Positions 31,221 to 38,423 of a stretch of 41,410 nt of DNA are shown piece after piece. Source of the DNA: a virus. The notes beneath the pieces were generated by a model. That model did no database searches, was not told the origin of the DNA, and saw nothing but the letters and a program-made list of their open reading frames with translations. Numbering within the stretch: position 1 is the stretch's first letter; every line of letters starts with the position of its first letter. The translations under genes were made by a program, and so were the position numbers. Location: positions 1 through 41,410 of the IMG/VR virus record IMGVR_UViG_3300010396_000068; one strand, written 5' to 3'.

Positions 31221-31251
31221 ATCATACCACCACAGTTGTACAACTTGTCAA
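31221..31251 (-). promoter_or_regulatory. Leftward early promoter (PR-like) with operator
   Basis: The minus strand has TTGACA (31251-31246) and TATGAT (31226-31221). The spacer is 19 bases, longer than ideal; TGGTAT three bases upstream gives 16. The perfect 12-bp palindrome AGTTGTACAACT (31234-31245) fills the spacer, so a bound regulator would block RNA polymerase. Confidence 0.65.
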
Positions 31252-31258
31252 CCCCTCT

Positions 31259-31299
31259 GGTTGTTTGCACTCAACAACCCGAGTCGTGACTATGCCTTT
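31259..31299 (+). promoter_or_regulatory. Repressor promoter (PRM-like) with operator, probably leaderless
   Basis: The plus strand has TTGCAC (31265-31270), 17 bases, then GACTAT (31288-31293). The start site would fall at the repressor ATG itself (31300). The inverted repeat GGTTGTT-7-AACAACC (31259-31279) covers the -35 box. It shares TTGT/ACAA words with the operator at 31234-31245. Confidence 0.6.
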
Positions 31300-31785
31300 A
31301 TGGAGAAAAAAGACCGCTACAAGGCCGCGCGCCAACACGCCAGGCTCACCCAGGTGCAGCTTGCCGAAAAGGTGCCCATGAGCCAGCAGATGGTCTCCAA
31401 GCTCGAAAAGGGCCTAACCACCGAGTCAGCCTTTGACGTCCGGATTGCCGTCGTCTGCGGGGTGCGTGCGGAATGGCTGGACGCCGAGGAAGGCGAGATG
31501 GTGGGATCCTCGAAACCGCCGGCCGCCAACCCCAAACTCAAGGCGGACCTCGAAGCCACCAACAATGCCCTCGCCGCCTTCGCTATCGCCGCGGCGCGCT
31601 CCACACCAAAGTTAGCCGGGGCGTTCCTGGGGGAACTGAACAAGATGCCAGACGACTACAAGAACCGGAGCATTTACGCGGTGTTGATAGAACTTCTCGA
31701 ACATGGAGCCGCCAGTCAGGCAGCGGCTCCGAAGCATCGTCAAGGTCGCGCAATTCGCGGATCAGCCGCGCGTAAGCGGGGATAG
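31300..31785 (+). CDS. HTH (XRE/CI-type) repressor, 161 aa
   Basis: Residues 5-60 form an XRE helix-turn-helix: YKAARQHARLTQVQLAEKVP, then SQQMVSKLEKG (recognition helix) and DVRIAVVCGVRAEWL. The rest is a helical region without the Ser/Lys protease domain of LexA/CI. Induction would therefore need something other than RecA-stimulated self-cleavage. The ATG at 31300 has no ribosome-binding site and sits at the predicted transcription start, as in lambda cI made from PRM. It is the likely lysogeny repressor, divergent from the Cro-like gene. Confidence 0.8.
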   Translation: MEKKDRYKAARQHARLTQVQLAEKVPMSQQMVSKLEKGLTTESAFDVRIAVVCGVRAEWLDAEEGEMVGSSKPPAANPKLKADLEATNNALAAFAIAAARSTPKLAGAFLGELNKMPDDYKNRSIYAVLIELLEHGAASQAAAPKHRQGRAIRGSAARKRG

Positions 31786-31859
31786 ACTCGCAGCACATGG
31801 GATTCCCTCCTGTGGCCGCGAGTTTATGCGTCGGCCAATGTCAGAAAGTGAGACGTGGT

Positions 31860-32264
31860 ATGAAACAGCCCTTCCGGTTGACGTTTGTTTGCATTACTGC
31901 ATCGCTTTTTGCGTGCGGGCTCGCAAGCGCGCAGGAAGCCCCGCCCCTGCCGCCCGCTGTCAAGGCCGCTCTGGATGCGTGGGTCGGCTGCTCGGCATCG
32001 GCCGCGACGCGCTACGCAGCGCAACCCGGCGATGTCGGCGACTTGGCCGATGCTGCGCTTGGCGCGTGCGAGGACGCGTTCGGCAAGTACACGGCCGCGA
32101 TGCAGAAGGACGACGCCGAACGCGCGGCCGCGGCGGGTGATGATGCGACGTTCATCGCACGTGTCACCGCGCAAGATGCCGAAACCGCGCGGCGCAACCG
32201 CTCCGACCTGCGCGCCCGGCTGATGTCGCTGATCCTCGAAACCCGCATGCGCGCGAAGAAATAG
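31860..32264 (+). CDS. Exported protein or lipoprotein, candidate lysogenic conversion gene, 134 aa
   Basis: The start MKQPFRLTFVCITASLFACG is a signal sequence. It contains a lipobox-like LFAC (Cys19) and also a good signal-peptidase-I site (ASA/QE at 24-25), so it is either a lipoprotein or a soluble periplasmic protein. The mature part is Ala-rich and helical (AVKAALDAWVGC, DLADAALGACEDAFGKY). It lies behind the repressor on the same strand, so it can be expressed in the lysogen. Small lipoproteins in this position often mediate superinfection exclusion, which is inference here. Confidence 0.65.
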   Translation: MKQPFRLTFVCITASLFACGLASAQEAPPLPPAVKAALDAWVGCSASAATRYAAQPGDVGDLADAALGACEDAFGKYTAAMQKDDAERAAAAGDDATFIARVTAQDAETARRNRSDLRARLMSLILETRMRAKK

Positions 32265-32265
32265 C

Positions 32266-32505
32266 ATGGGAGTCTGGATCGACAGACTCATCAACGGAAT
32301 CGTTGGAACTTGCGCCGTCGTCCTGAGCATCGCTATTGCTGCCTTAACGCTTAATTTCTTGGGGGTGAGCGGGCATGATTTTGCAGCCGTGCTCGTCAGG
32401 GGCGCCACGATGACTAGCGCGATGGCGGGAGCATTGATGGTGGCGCAGCCTATTTCCGAGAAACTGCGCGCTCGCATCCATAAAGACCGGCGCGGTCTTC
32501 CTTGA
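32266..32505 (+). CDS. Small inner-membrane protein, candidate superinfection exclusion, 79 aa
   Basis: There are two predicted membrane helices (IVGTCAVVLSIAIAALTLNFL at about 12-32 and VRGATMTSAMAGALMVAQPI at about 44-63) and a basic cytoplasmic tail (KLRARIHKDRRG). It follows the exported-protein gene by one base and lies in the repressor transcription unit. A role in blocking phage DNA entry or in host cell change is possible. The family is not recognised. Confidence 0.6.
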   Translation: MGVWIDRLINGIVGTCAVVLSIAIAALTLNFLGVSGHDFAAVLVRGATMTSAMAGALMVAQPISEKLRARIHKDRRGLP

Positions 32506-32546
32506 GTTGAAGCCGTAACCAACGATCTGACGCCATTCTGATCAAT

Positions 32547-32589
32547 ACAACTTTAGTTGTTGACAGGCGTACCACTGTAGTGGTATCGT
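32547..32589 (+). promoter_or_regulatory. Rightward early promoter with two palindromic operators
   Basis: TTGACA (32560-32565) and TATCGT (32584-32589) are 18 bases apart. ACAACT-TT-AGTTGT (32547-32560) lies upstream and overlaps the first T of the -35 box. TACCACT-GT-AGTGGTA (32570-32585) fills the spacer. The words AGTTGT and ACTGTRGTGGTAT also occur at the leftward promoter (31221-31251), so one repressor may shut both. A GGGAGGA ribosome-binding site follows at 32608. Confidence 0.7.
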
Positions 32590-32618
32590 TACTCCCGTCG
32601 ATTGAACGGGAGGAAGCG

Positions 32619-32942
32619 ATGAACGAATCATTGAGCCGCAACGACGTGATCGCGCGGATTCGCGCCGGGCTACGTCGCCGCTCGGGCAAAGCGTGGAGCG
32701 TGACCGGTGGGCGGGGCACTGCTTACGGCTGGATCACGATCAGCGCACCACCCGCGCGGCGCGTGCAGCCATTCGGCTACATCAGCGACGCGGATGCCGC
32801 GGAACTCGGGCGCCTGCTTGCCAAGCCGAAGGTGCACTGCCAAGGCGAGAGCATTCCGGCTTCGAGCGATTACTACGCGGAATACATCGACCGTGCCGAA
32901 GGGCGCGCGCCGAGCGTGTTCGGCCGTCCGTATTGGGACTGA
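32619..32942 (+). CDS. First gene of the rightward operon, hypothetical, 107 aa
   Basis: The ATG at 32619 has GGGAGGA at good distance. The protein starts MNESLSRNDVIARIRAGLRR. It has a basic helix, a beta-rich middle (AYGWITISAPP, PFGYISDADAAELGRLL) and a C-terminal SSDYYAEYIDRAEG. In related phages a similar protein often heads recombination operons. I do not assign a function. As the first gene after the early promoter it could be an early takeover or regulatory protein. Confidence 0.65.
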   Translation: MNESLSRNDVIARIRAGLRRRSGKAWSVTGGRGTAYGWITISAPPARRVQPFGYISDADAAELGRLLAKPKVHCQGESIPASSDYYAEYIDRAEGRAPSVFGRPYWD

Positions 32943-32947
32943 CGGCC

Positions 32948-33208
32948 ATGAGCACCCACATCCGCAACTGGCGCGTCCGGCGCAGCCCGCGGCGCAAGGC
33001 TTCATTCTGGGAAGTCAAGAACGGCCGCGGTGTGATCGCTGTCGTGTACTCCGACGAAACCGACGCGCGCGACATGGGCAACGCCCTGAAATACAAAGGT
33101 GCGCTCAAGCACATGATCGCGATCGCCGAGCAGTTCGAGGACCAGCTTCGCGCCTCGGCGCGCGCCAAGTTGAACCAGGCGCGGGCGCTGATCGAGGTGT
33201 CGCCATGA
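32948..33208 (+). CDS. Hypothetical early protein, 86 aa
   Basis: This basic protein has an N-terminal beta hairpin (NWRVRRSPRRKASFWEVKNG, VIAVVYSDE) and a helical end (KHMIAIAEQFEDQLRASARA). The start ATG 32948 is close to the upstream stop, and the stop overlaps the next ATG. The family is not recognised. Confidence 0.6.
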   Translation: MSTHIRNWRVRRSPRRKASFWEVKNGRGVIAVVYSDETDARDMGNALKYKGALKHMIAIAEQFEDQLRASARAKLNQARALIEVSP

Positions 33209-33435
33209 CCGCACGCGATTCGCACGTCGCCGGCCAGCGCCCCGACTGGTTTCCGCCGCCGCGCGTCACGACGCCGGACGGTCCGGGCGGCATCGAACTG
33301 TTCCGCACCTTTCCCGCAGTGCGCCGTGAATACGGCCGCGGTTTCCGCAACGGGTTCATCGCCGCGATGGTGTTCTACGGCGTCGCGAGCGCGGTGCTGG
33401 TGCTGGGATTCGTCGCGCTCGGGGTTCGGCCATGA
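33205..33435 (+). CDS. Small membrane protein, 76 aa
   Basis: ATGA overlap with the upstream stop. A Pro-rich soluble N-terminus (PDWFPPPRVTTPDGPGG) is followed by one C-terminal membrane helix (FIAAMVFYGVASAVLVLGFV). Early operon member. The function is unknown. Confidence 0.6.
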   Translation: MTARDSHVAGQRPDWFPPPRVTTPDGPGGIELFRTFPAVRREYGRGFRNGFIAAMVFYGVASAVLVLGFVALGVRP

Positions 33436-33704
33436 ACGCGCCGAAGTACACCGCTGGCCCGTGGAAGCTCGACGCCGAGGACCCGCGCTACATCCGTAGC
33501 GTCAAGACGAAGGAATACATCGCCTGCCGTCAGTCCGGAAATCCTGCCGATGGACCATTGCTTCGCGCCGCGCCGGAGTTGTACGAGGCGCTGCAAGTGT
33601 TCGTGGCAACGGTTGAAGACGACGGCGAGCCGCTTCCCGGCACCCGCTGGCACCGCGAGTGGGAAGCAGGCCGCGCCGCGCTGGCGAAGGCGGTGCAGTC
33701 ATGA
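33432..33704 (+). CDS. Hypothetical early protein, 90 aa
   Basis: MNAPKYTAGPWKLDAEDPRY, then IACRQSGNPADGPLLRAAPELYEALQ, is the layout of a common short phage protein family whose start TAGPW and middle LLRAAPELYEAL are well conserved. Its role is not known to me. It overlaps both neighbours by 4 bp. Confidence 0.65.
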   Translation: MNAPKYTAGPWKLDAEDPRYIRSVKTKEYIACRQSGNPADGPLLRAAPELYEALQVFVATVEDDGEPLPGTRWHREWEAGRAALAKAVQS

Positions 33705-33925
33705 CCTTCGACGCCGCCGACCTGCGCTACATGGCGAACGCCTGCTTCGACGAGGGCGCGAACATCCCGGCATGGCGCATCGAAAAGTACGCCGAAGAAC
33801 TCGAAAACCGGATCAGCGAAGAACCGACCGAGGACCAGATCATTGCCTACGCCGTCAGCGAGGAGCGTGCCCGCATCGATCACGAGTACGGCTCGCTGGC
33901 GAAATTCTCAACCGCTGCATTTTGA
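33701..33925 (+). CDS. Hypothetical early protein, 74 aa
   Basis: ATGA-coupled to the upstream gene. It is acidic and helical (MTFDAADLRYMANACFDEGA, EELENRISEEPTEDQIIAYA). No motif is recognised. Confidence 0.6.
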   Translation: MTFDAADLRYMANACFDEGANIPAWRIEKYAEELENRISEEPTEDQIIAYAVSEERARIDHEYGSLAKFSTAAF

Positions 33926-33937
33926 GGGAGAAACCCC

Positions 33938-34135
33938 ATGTGCGAATTGATCTTGACTCAACGCGAACGCGACGAACACGACTGGGAAGCCGTCATGCAC
34001 GAACCGATGCCGGAGGGCACGAGTGACGCAATGGCGCGCGAAATGGCCGACAGCGCACGGCAGATTCGCGCGATGCACCAGACGTTCCGGCAGATCGACA
34101 CGTTGTTCGATCGCATGCTCGGGAAGCGCGCATGA
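33938..34135 (+). CDS. Hypothetical early protein, 65 aa
   Basis: The start MCELILTQRERDEHDWEAVM is behind GAGGGAGA. Helical and Met-rich (DAMAREMADSARQIRAMHQT). The stop overlaps the next gene. The function is unknown. Confidence 0.6.
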   Translation: MCELILTQRERDEHDWEAVMHEPMPEGTSDAMAREMADSARQIRAMHQTFRQIDTLFDRMLGKRA

Positions 34136-34308
34136 ACGCCGAACGCATCGCCGCGCACCAGTTGCTCGAAAGCATCCAGCGCACGACACCGGGCGGCATC
34201 CGTCGCGAGCAGTTCGTGCAGCGTCGGCATCCGATCAAGACGTTGCTTGCGGCCGCTCCCTTCGTCGCGCTCGCGGTGCTGGGCGCGTTCTGGTTCATCA
34301 CCCGATAA
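34132..34308 (+). CDS. Small membrane protein, 58 aa
   Basis: This 58-codon gene starts in an ATGA overlap with the previous stop. A helical basic N-terminus (ERIAAHQLLESIQ) is followed by one C-terminal membrane helix (TLLAAAPFVALAVLGAFWFI). Coupling and the clean membrane segment support it. The role is unknown. Confidence 0.6.
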   Translation: MNAERIAAHQLLESIQRTTPGGIRREQFVQRRHPIKTLLAAAPFVALAVLGAFWFITR

Positions 34309-34314
34309 CCCGTC

Positions 34315-34413
34315 ATGCGAACCCCGCAGGAACTCCCGTTTCCTCCCAACACAAACGGCCTGCGTGGGTTCGCTCCCAACACCGGCCCTGCCGTCCCTTT
34401 CTTTGAGAATTGA
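34315..34413 (+). CDS. Possible 32-aa leader peptide
   Basis: The ATG at 34315 opens a 32-codon frame containing a repeated PPNTNGL/APNTGPA unit and ending inside a hairpin loop (34386-34433). There is no clear ribosome-binding site. It fills part of the gap between two operon segments and might be a leader peptide. The support is weak. Confidence 0.25.
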   Translation: MRTPQELPFPPNTNGLRGFAPNTGPAVPFFEN

Positions 34414-34433
34414 AAGCGACCGAAACGGCAGGG
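34386..34433 (+). other. RNA hairpin upstream of the second rightward segment
   Basis: CCCTGCCGT (34386-34394) pairs with ACGGCAGGG (34425-34433), and inside it CTTTC (34397-34401) pairs with GAAAG (34412-34416), giving a two-part stem with a 10-base loop. No T-run follows, so it is not a standard terminator. It may be an RNA-stability, processing or attenuation element. Confidence 0.45.
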
Positions 34434-34482
34434 TCGGTTCTTCACCACCACGCAGCCGGGCGAACCCGGCAAAGGAATTGCA

Positions 34483-34872
34483 GTGAACCCCAGGCAAGTT
34501 GCACTCGTCACGTTCGGTCCGAATCCGGAAATCGGGTTCGTCTTTCCGATCGATCAGATGGCCCTCCTGACCGCACTGGTCGCGAACGCGCAGATCGTCA
34601 AGCCCGACAACGAATACAGCGCGGAGCCGAACTGGAAGCCTCACGACGCGCTGCCGACGATCCGCGTGCTGGACAACGCCAAGTTGCAGCCGCCTTCGGA
34701 AGAAACGCTTGCGGCACGCAAGGAAGCCGAGGCCAACAACACCCGCTGGTACGCAGAATACACCAGGCACGAAGCCACGAAGAAAGCGCTGGTCGAAGCC
34801 AACGCCAAGGTCGAAGCGCTGACCGCGGTCGGCACCTGCCGCGCCGCCGCGCCGGAGGTCGAGCAGGCATGA
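34483..34872 (+). CDS. Hypothetical early protein, 129 aa
   Basis: The GTG start at 34483 is behind AAAGGAA. A beta-rich N-terminus (RQVALVTFGPNPEIGFVFPI) is followed by a charged coiled coil (EETLAARKEAEANNTRWYAE...). It precedes the recombination genes. The family is not recognised. Confidence 0.65.
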   Translation: MNPRQVALVTFGPNPEIGFVFPIDQMALLTALVANAQIVKPDNEYSAEPNWKPHDALPTIRVLDNAKLQPPSEETLAARKEAEANNTRWYAEYTRHEATKKALVEANAKVEALTAVGTCRAAAPEVEQA

Positions 34873-35075
34873 GCAAGCGCATCTATACCGTCAGCGACGG
34901 TGACCGCACCGAAGTCCTCGTACGCGCATCCTCGCGCTCGCAGGCGATCAGCCACGTCGCGCGGAAAATCTTCCGTTCGCGCGTTGCCACGCAAGGCGAC
35001 CTCGAATTGCACCTCGGCAACGGGGCCAAGATCGAGGAAACCGGCGAGCAGGCCGACGAGGACGGGCAGTCGTGA
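34869..35075 (+). CDS. Hypothetical early protein, 68 aa
   Basis: ATGA-coupled. MSKRIYTVSDGDRTEVLVRA, then RSQAISHVARKIFRSRVAT, is a short family often found just upstream of phage exonuclease genes. It is probably a small alpha/beta protein. The function is unknown. Confidence 0.65.
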   Translation: MSKRIYTVSDGDRTEVLVRASSRSQAISHVARKIFRSRVATQGDLELHLGNGAKIEETGEQADEDGQS

Positions 35076-35998
35076 ACGCGCAGATGAAACCCGACGAGCG
35101 CGGCGAGTGGCTTGAAGCGCGCCGCCACGGCATCGGAGGCAGCGATGCGCCCGCGATCGTCGGCGTGTCGCCGTGGCGCACCCCTCTGGATGTGTACGTC
35201 GACAAGATCGGCGAGGGATTGGAGCTAGAGGACAACCCCGCGATGGCGTGGGGTCGCGCGCTCGAACCCGTGATCCGACAAGCGTACAGCGACCGGACGG
35301 GCCGCGCAGTGCGTTTGCCCGGGATGCTGGCCCACCCCAAGCACGAATGGATGCTCGGCAACCTGGACGGCATCACCGACGACCAGCGCGTGCTGGAAAT
35401 CAAGACCGCACGCACCGCCCAGGGCTGGGGCGAGGAAGGCTCGGACATGATCCCGTTGCCGTACCTGATTCAGGTTCAGCACTACATGGCCGTGACCGCG
35501 TTCCCGGTCGCCGATGTGGCGGTTCTGATCGGCGGCAGCGACTTCCGGTTGTATGAAGTTCCGGCCGACGCGGACCTGCAGGCGCAGTTGATCGACGCAG
35601 AAGCCGAGTTTTGGAAGCGCGTCGAAGCGCGCGAGCCGCCGGAGCCCATCACCCTCGCCGAGGCGAAAACCCGGTTCGGGCGTTCCAGTGCCGCCGGAGA
35701 GGTCGAGGCATCGCCAGCGGTGTTCACGATGGCCCTCGCGCTGCAGGGCTTCGCTGCTGAAATCAAGGCGCTCGAAGGCAAAGCCGATGAATGCCGCGCG
35801 GCGCTGATGAAAGCGCTCGGCGAAAAGGGCGACACGCTGACGCACAAAGGTCGCGTGCTCGCAACGTGGAAGCTCGCCAAGGCGCCGCAGCGATTCGACA
35901 CCAAGGCATTCGCCGAGGCCCACCCCGACTTGCACGCGCAATTCACCCACCCGGGCGAGCCTTCGCGCCGCCTGTTGCTCAAGGACATTTCCCAATGA
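35072..35998 (+). CDS. YqaJ-type recombination exonuclease, 308 aa
   Basis: This lambda-exonuclease-like (PD-(D/E)XK) nuclease degrades one strand of duplex ends for single-strand annealing recombination. Motifs: GIGGSDAPAIVG (20-31), AWGRALEPV (59-67, Glu65), GNLDGI (96-101, Asp99), LEIKTA (108-113, Glu109 and Lys111) and YLIQVQHYM (131-139). The C-terminal 110 residues are helical and may bind partners. The start is a GTG in a GTGA overlap, and the stop overlaps the annealing protein ATG, so the pair is co-translated. Confidence 0.9.
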   Translation: MNAQMKPDERGEWLEARRHGIGGSDAPAIVGVSPWRTPLDVYVDKIGEGLELEDNPAMAWGRALEPVIRQAYSDRTGRAVRLPGMLAHPKHEWMLGNLDGITDDQRVLEIKTARTAQGWGEEGSDMIPLPYLIQVQHYMAVTAFPVADVAVLIGGSDFRLYEVPADADLQAQLIDAEAEFWKRVEAREPPEPITLAEAKTRFGRSSAAGEVEASPAVFTMALALQGFAAEIKALEGKADECRAALMKALGEKGDTLTHKGRVLATWKLAKAPQRFDTKAFAEAHPDLHAQFTHPGEPSRRLLLKDISQ

Positions 35999-37056
35999 AC
36001 GCAGCACTCGAAGAACAGAACACAGCGCTCGCTCCCGCGCCGTCGCGCAACAACGGCAACCCGTTTGCCGACGCGCCGATTGCGGCAAGGCCCAGCAACA
36101 ACGCCATCGCCGACACGTCGCAGGCGCGAGAGATTGCCGAGGTGCAGGCCGCGATGGTCATCGCGCAGCGGTTTCCGCGCGATCCAATCACCGCGACCGA
36201 TCGCATCCTGCGAGCCTGCACGCGACCCACGCTGGCCGAGGGCGCGCTGTACAGCTACAGCCGCGGCGGCCAGGAAATCACCGGCCCAAGCATTCGGCTG
36301 GCCGAGGCCGCAGCGCAAGCGTGGGGCAACATGCAGTTCGGCATCCGCGAGCTCGAGCAGCGCAACGGTGCATCCACGGTCGAAGCCTTCGCGTGGGACG
36401 TGGAAACCAACACGCGCCAGGCCAAGGTGTTTCAGGTCGAGCACAAACGCCATACCCGCAAAGGCGCGTACAAGCTCGAAGATCCTCGCGACATTTACGA
36501 GATGGTCGCCAACCAGGGCGCCCGCCGTCTGCGGTCCTGCATCTTGGGCGTGATCCCCGGCGACGTGATCGAAGCAGCAGTCAGGCAGTGCGAGGAAACC
36601 TTGCACGCCAATGCCGACACCAGCGCCGATGGACTCAAGAAGCTGGTCGCCGCGTTCGAGAAATTTGGCGTCACGCGCGAGCAGATCGAGAAGCGCATCC
36701 AGTGCCGTCTGGACGCAATCCGTCCCGCTCAAGTGGTGCAGTTGAAAAAGGTCTACGCAAGCCTGCGCGACGGCATGAGCGCCCCGGCCGACTGGTTCGA
36801 TCAGCCCGAACAGCCAGCGGACACCGAGGCGCCACAGAGAACCGGCAACGAAGCGGCCAAGGCCGCGATGAAGGCTCGCGGCAGCAAGAAGGACGAACCC
36901 GCTGTCAGCGCGAAGGAGGTCCATGAAGCCCTCACCACCGCCAAGGACCGCGACGCCCTGAACGTCGCCGCCGACCTGATCCGCATGCTGCCGGAAGCCG
37001 ACCAGGAGCCGCTGGCGAAGCTGTACGAGCAGCGCGCGAAGGAATTCGACGCGTAA
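35995..37056 (+). CDS. Predicted single-strand annealing recombinase partner, 353 aa
   Basis: ATG 35995 overlaps the exonuclease stop. The core (residues 45-200) reads AMVIAQRFPRDPITATDRIL, SYSRGGQEITGPSIRLAEAA, WGNMQFGIREL and ANQGARRLRSCILGVIPGDV. This belongs to a phage protein family repeatedly paired with YqaJ nucleases and regarded as RecT/Rad52-like in role. The C-terminus (about 245-353) is helical and Lys-rich. The annealing role follows from the gene pair rather than from a catalytic motif. Confidence 0.75.
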   Translation: MNAALEEQNTALAPAPSRNNGNPFADAPIAARPSNNAIADTSQAREIAEVQAAMVIAQRFPRDPITATDRILRACTRPTLAEGALYSYSRGGQEITGPSIRLAEAAAQAWGNMQFGIRELEQRNGASTVEAFAWDVETNTRQAKVFQVEHKRHTRKGAYKLEDPRDIYEMVANQGARRLRSCILGVIPGDVIEAAVRQCEETLHANADTSADGLKKLVAAFEKFGVTREQIEKRIQCRLDAIRPAQVVQLKKVYASLRDGMSAPADWFDQPEQPADTEAPQRTGNEAAKAAMKARGSKKDEPAVSAKEVHEALTTAKDRDALNVAADLIRMLPEADQEPLAKLYEQRAKEFDA

Positions 37057-37181
37057 CCAGGATGCGAGCGCGGCCCGGGCAGGTCACCCGGACATGACCG
37101 CCGCGCCCGATCTGCTGCTCTGGCCTACGTGCCCATCAGCGCCGGAAAAGTAACCGGCACCGCCCACCACCAGGAGCCACC

Positions 37182-37703
37182 ATGTTCCAACCAGCAGAAG
37201 AAAAGTGGGCGCCGGTGCCGGGTCACGAGGGCGAGTATGAAGTCTCCGATATGGGACGTGTTCGCAGGCTGGTCAGTCGCCGAGGTTCTATTCGCCCCGG
37301 CATTTTGAAGCGGACGCGGCGCCCGGATGGCTATTACTCGGTTGGCTTGTACGGGGAAAACTGGCTCGTGCACCGGCTCGTGCTTACCGCTTTCAAAGGC
37401 CCAATGCCATCAAACATGCATGGCGCGCATTTGAGCGGTGACAAGGCGGATAACAGGCTCGCGAACCTAGTGTGGGCAACGCCGTCTGAAAATGCATCGC
37501 ATCGGCACGCGCACGGAACTGATTTTGTTGGTGAAAGGAATCCACAAGCAAAAATCACGGAACCAGTAGTGCGTGCAATACGCAGGGAGTATCGACCACG
37601 CTCACGGACAGCGTGTTGCGCTGCACTTGGTCGCCGTTATGGATTGACGTATCAGACCGTTTGGGAAATTGTGAAACGCCGCACTTGGAAACACGTCGCC
37701 TAA
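37182..37703 (+). CDS. NUMOD4/HNH homing-type endonuclease, 173 aa
   Basis: The NUMOD4 motif (EKWAPVPGHEGEYEVSDMGR) is at residues 7-30. HNH_3-type sequence follows: VHRLVLTAFKG, GAHLSGDKADNRLANLVW and ATPSENASHRHAHG. The end is a helix-turn-helix (CCAALGRRYGLTYQTVWEIV). It stands alone: 125 bp of non-coding sequence upstream, 16 bp downstream, no overlaps, and visibly lower GC in its last third. That contrasts with the tightly coupled neighbours and suggests insertion as a free-standing homing gene into the recombination operon. Confidence 0.85.
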   Translation: MFQPAEEKWAPVPGHEGEYEVSDMGRVRRLVSRRGSIRPGILKRTRRPDGYYSVGLYGENWLVHRLVLTAFKGPMPSNMHGAHLSGDKADNRLANLVWATPSENASHRHAHGTDFVGERNPQAKITEPVVRAIRREYRPRSRTACCAALGRRYGLTYQTVWEIVKRRTWKHVA

Positions 37704-37719
37704 CCCACCGGAGAAAACC

Positions 37720-38244
37720 ATGTTTGAACTGAAAGCTGCCCCTTGCAAGTTGATGCACGTGAATTTGAGGACCGAGAAGCACGGCGAGGACGACGTGCGC
37801 GCCGTCGACCTCAAGTTCGAGCGCGTCGGCCCGAACACCCTGATCGACGAGCTCGCGCCCGGGCTGCGCGCTGCGCTCTACCAGCCGCCGCAACAGGGCA
37901 ACCAGGCCGACGCCTTCAACGGCGAGCTGACGACACTCGCCTTCCCGCAGATCAAGATGCCGCTGCAGCTGGACGGCGAATTCCCTGGCTACAAGGCGTC
38001 CATCGCCACCGGGCTCGATCCCGACGACGTGCTGGTGCTGACCAGCGAGCTCAAGAAGCAGAAGGTCGAGGCCGTGCAGGGCGGCAGCGCGCGGCACGAA
38101 TTCACGCTGTCGACCTATCCCGACGACGAGGAAATCGGCCGGCTGGCATCCGCGCTCGGGCACGAAGTCGAACTCACGCTCGAAGCGCCGAAGCCCAGCG
38201 CGAGCAATGACGGGGGCGACGCGGTAGAGGAAGAAACCGCGTGA
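37720..38244 (+). CDS. Conserved protein of phage recombination operons, 174 aa
   Basis: The start MFELKAAPCKLMHVNLRTEK, then VRAVDLKFERVGPN, PQIKMPLQLDGEFPGYKA and EEIGRLASALGHEVELTLEA, marks a beta-rich family common beside YqaJ/annealing genes. A single-strand DNA-binding role would fit but is not shown. The C-terminus is acidic (DAVEEETA), as in many SSB-like proteins. Confidence 0.7.
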   Translation: MFELKAAPCKLMHVNLRTEKHGEDDVRAVDLKFERVGPNTLIDELAPGLRAALYQPPQQGNQADAFNGELTTLAFPQIKMPLQLDGEFPGYKASIATGLDPDDVLVLTSELKKQKVEAVQGGSARHEFTLSTYPDDEEIGRLASALGHEVELTLEAPKPSASNDGGDAVEEETA

Positions 38245-38423
38245 GCGAATGGACCGACGAATACGCGCAGATGCTCGATGACTGCATCAAGCGTGAATCG
38301 AAGCTCACCGAGTGGGAGCGCGGGTTCGTCGACTCGCTCGACAAACGCATCGGCAGTGGGAAAGCCCCGACCCCGAAGCAGTGCGCGACGCTGGACGAGA
38401 TATGGGATCGGGTGACCGCATGA
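38241..38423 (+). CDS. Hypothetical early protein, 60 aa
   Basis: A GTG start in a GTGA overlap. The sequence TDEYAQMLDDCIKRESKLTE, then WERGFVDSLDKRI and KQCATLDEIWDRV, is helical with the LxxWExxFxxS pattern of a short phage family. The function is unknown. Confidence 0.65.
   Translation: MSEWTDEYAQMLDDCIKRESKLTEWERGFVDSLDKRIGSGKAPTPKQCATLDEIWDRVTA

Noticed and set aside
32693-32947. N-terminal extension of the 86-aa gene back to 32693
   Set aside because: The extension is a shadow of the 107-aa gene. The ATG at 32948 follows that gene's stop and fits the operon pattern.
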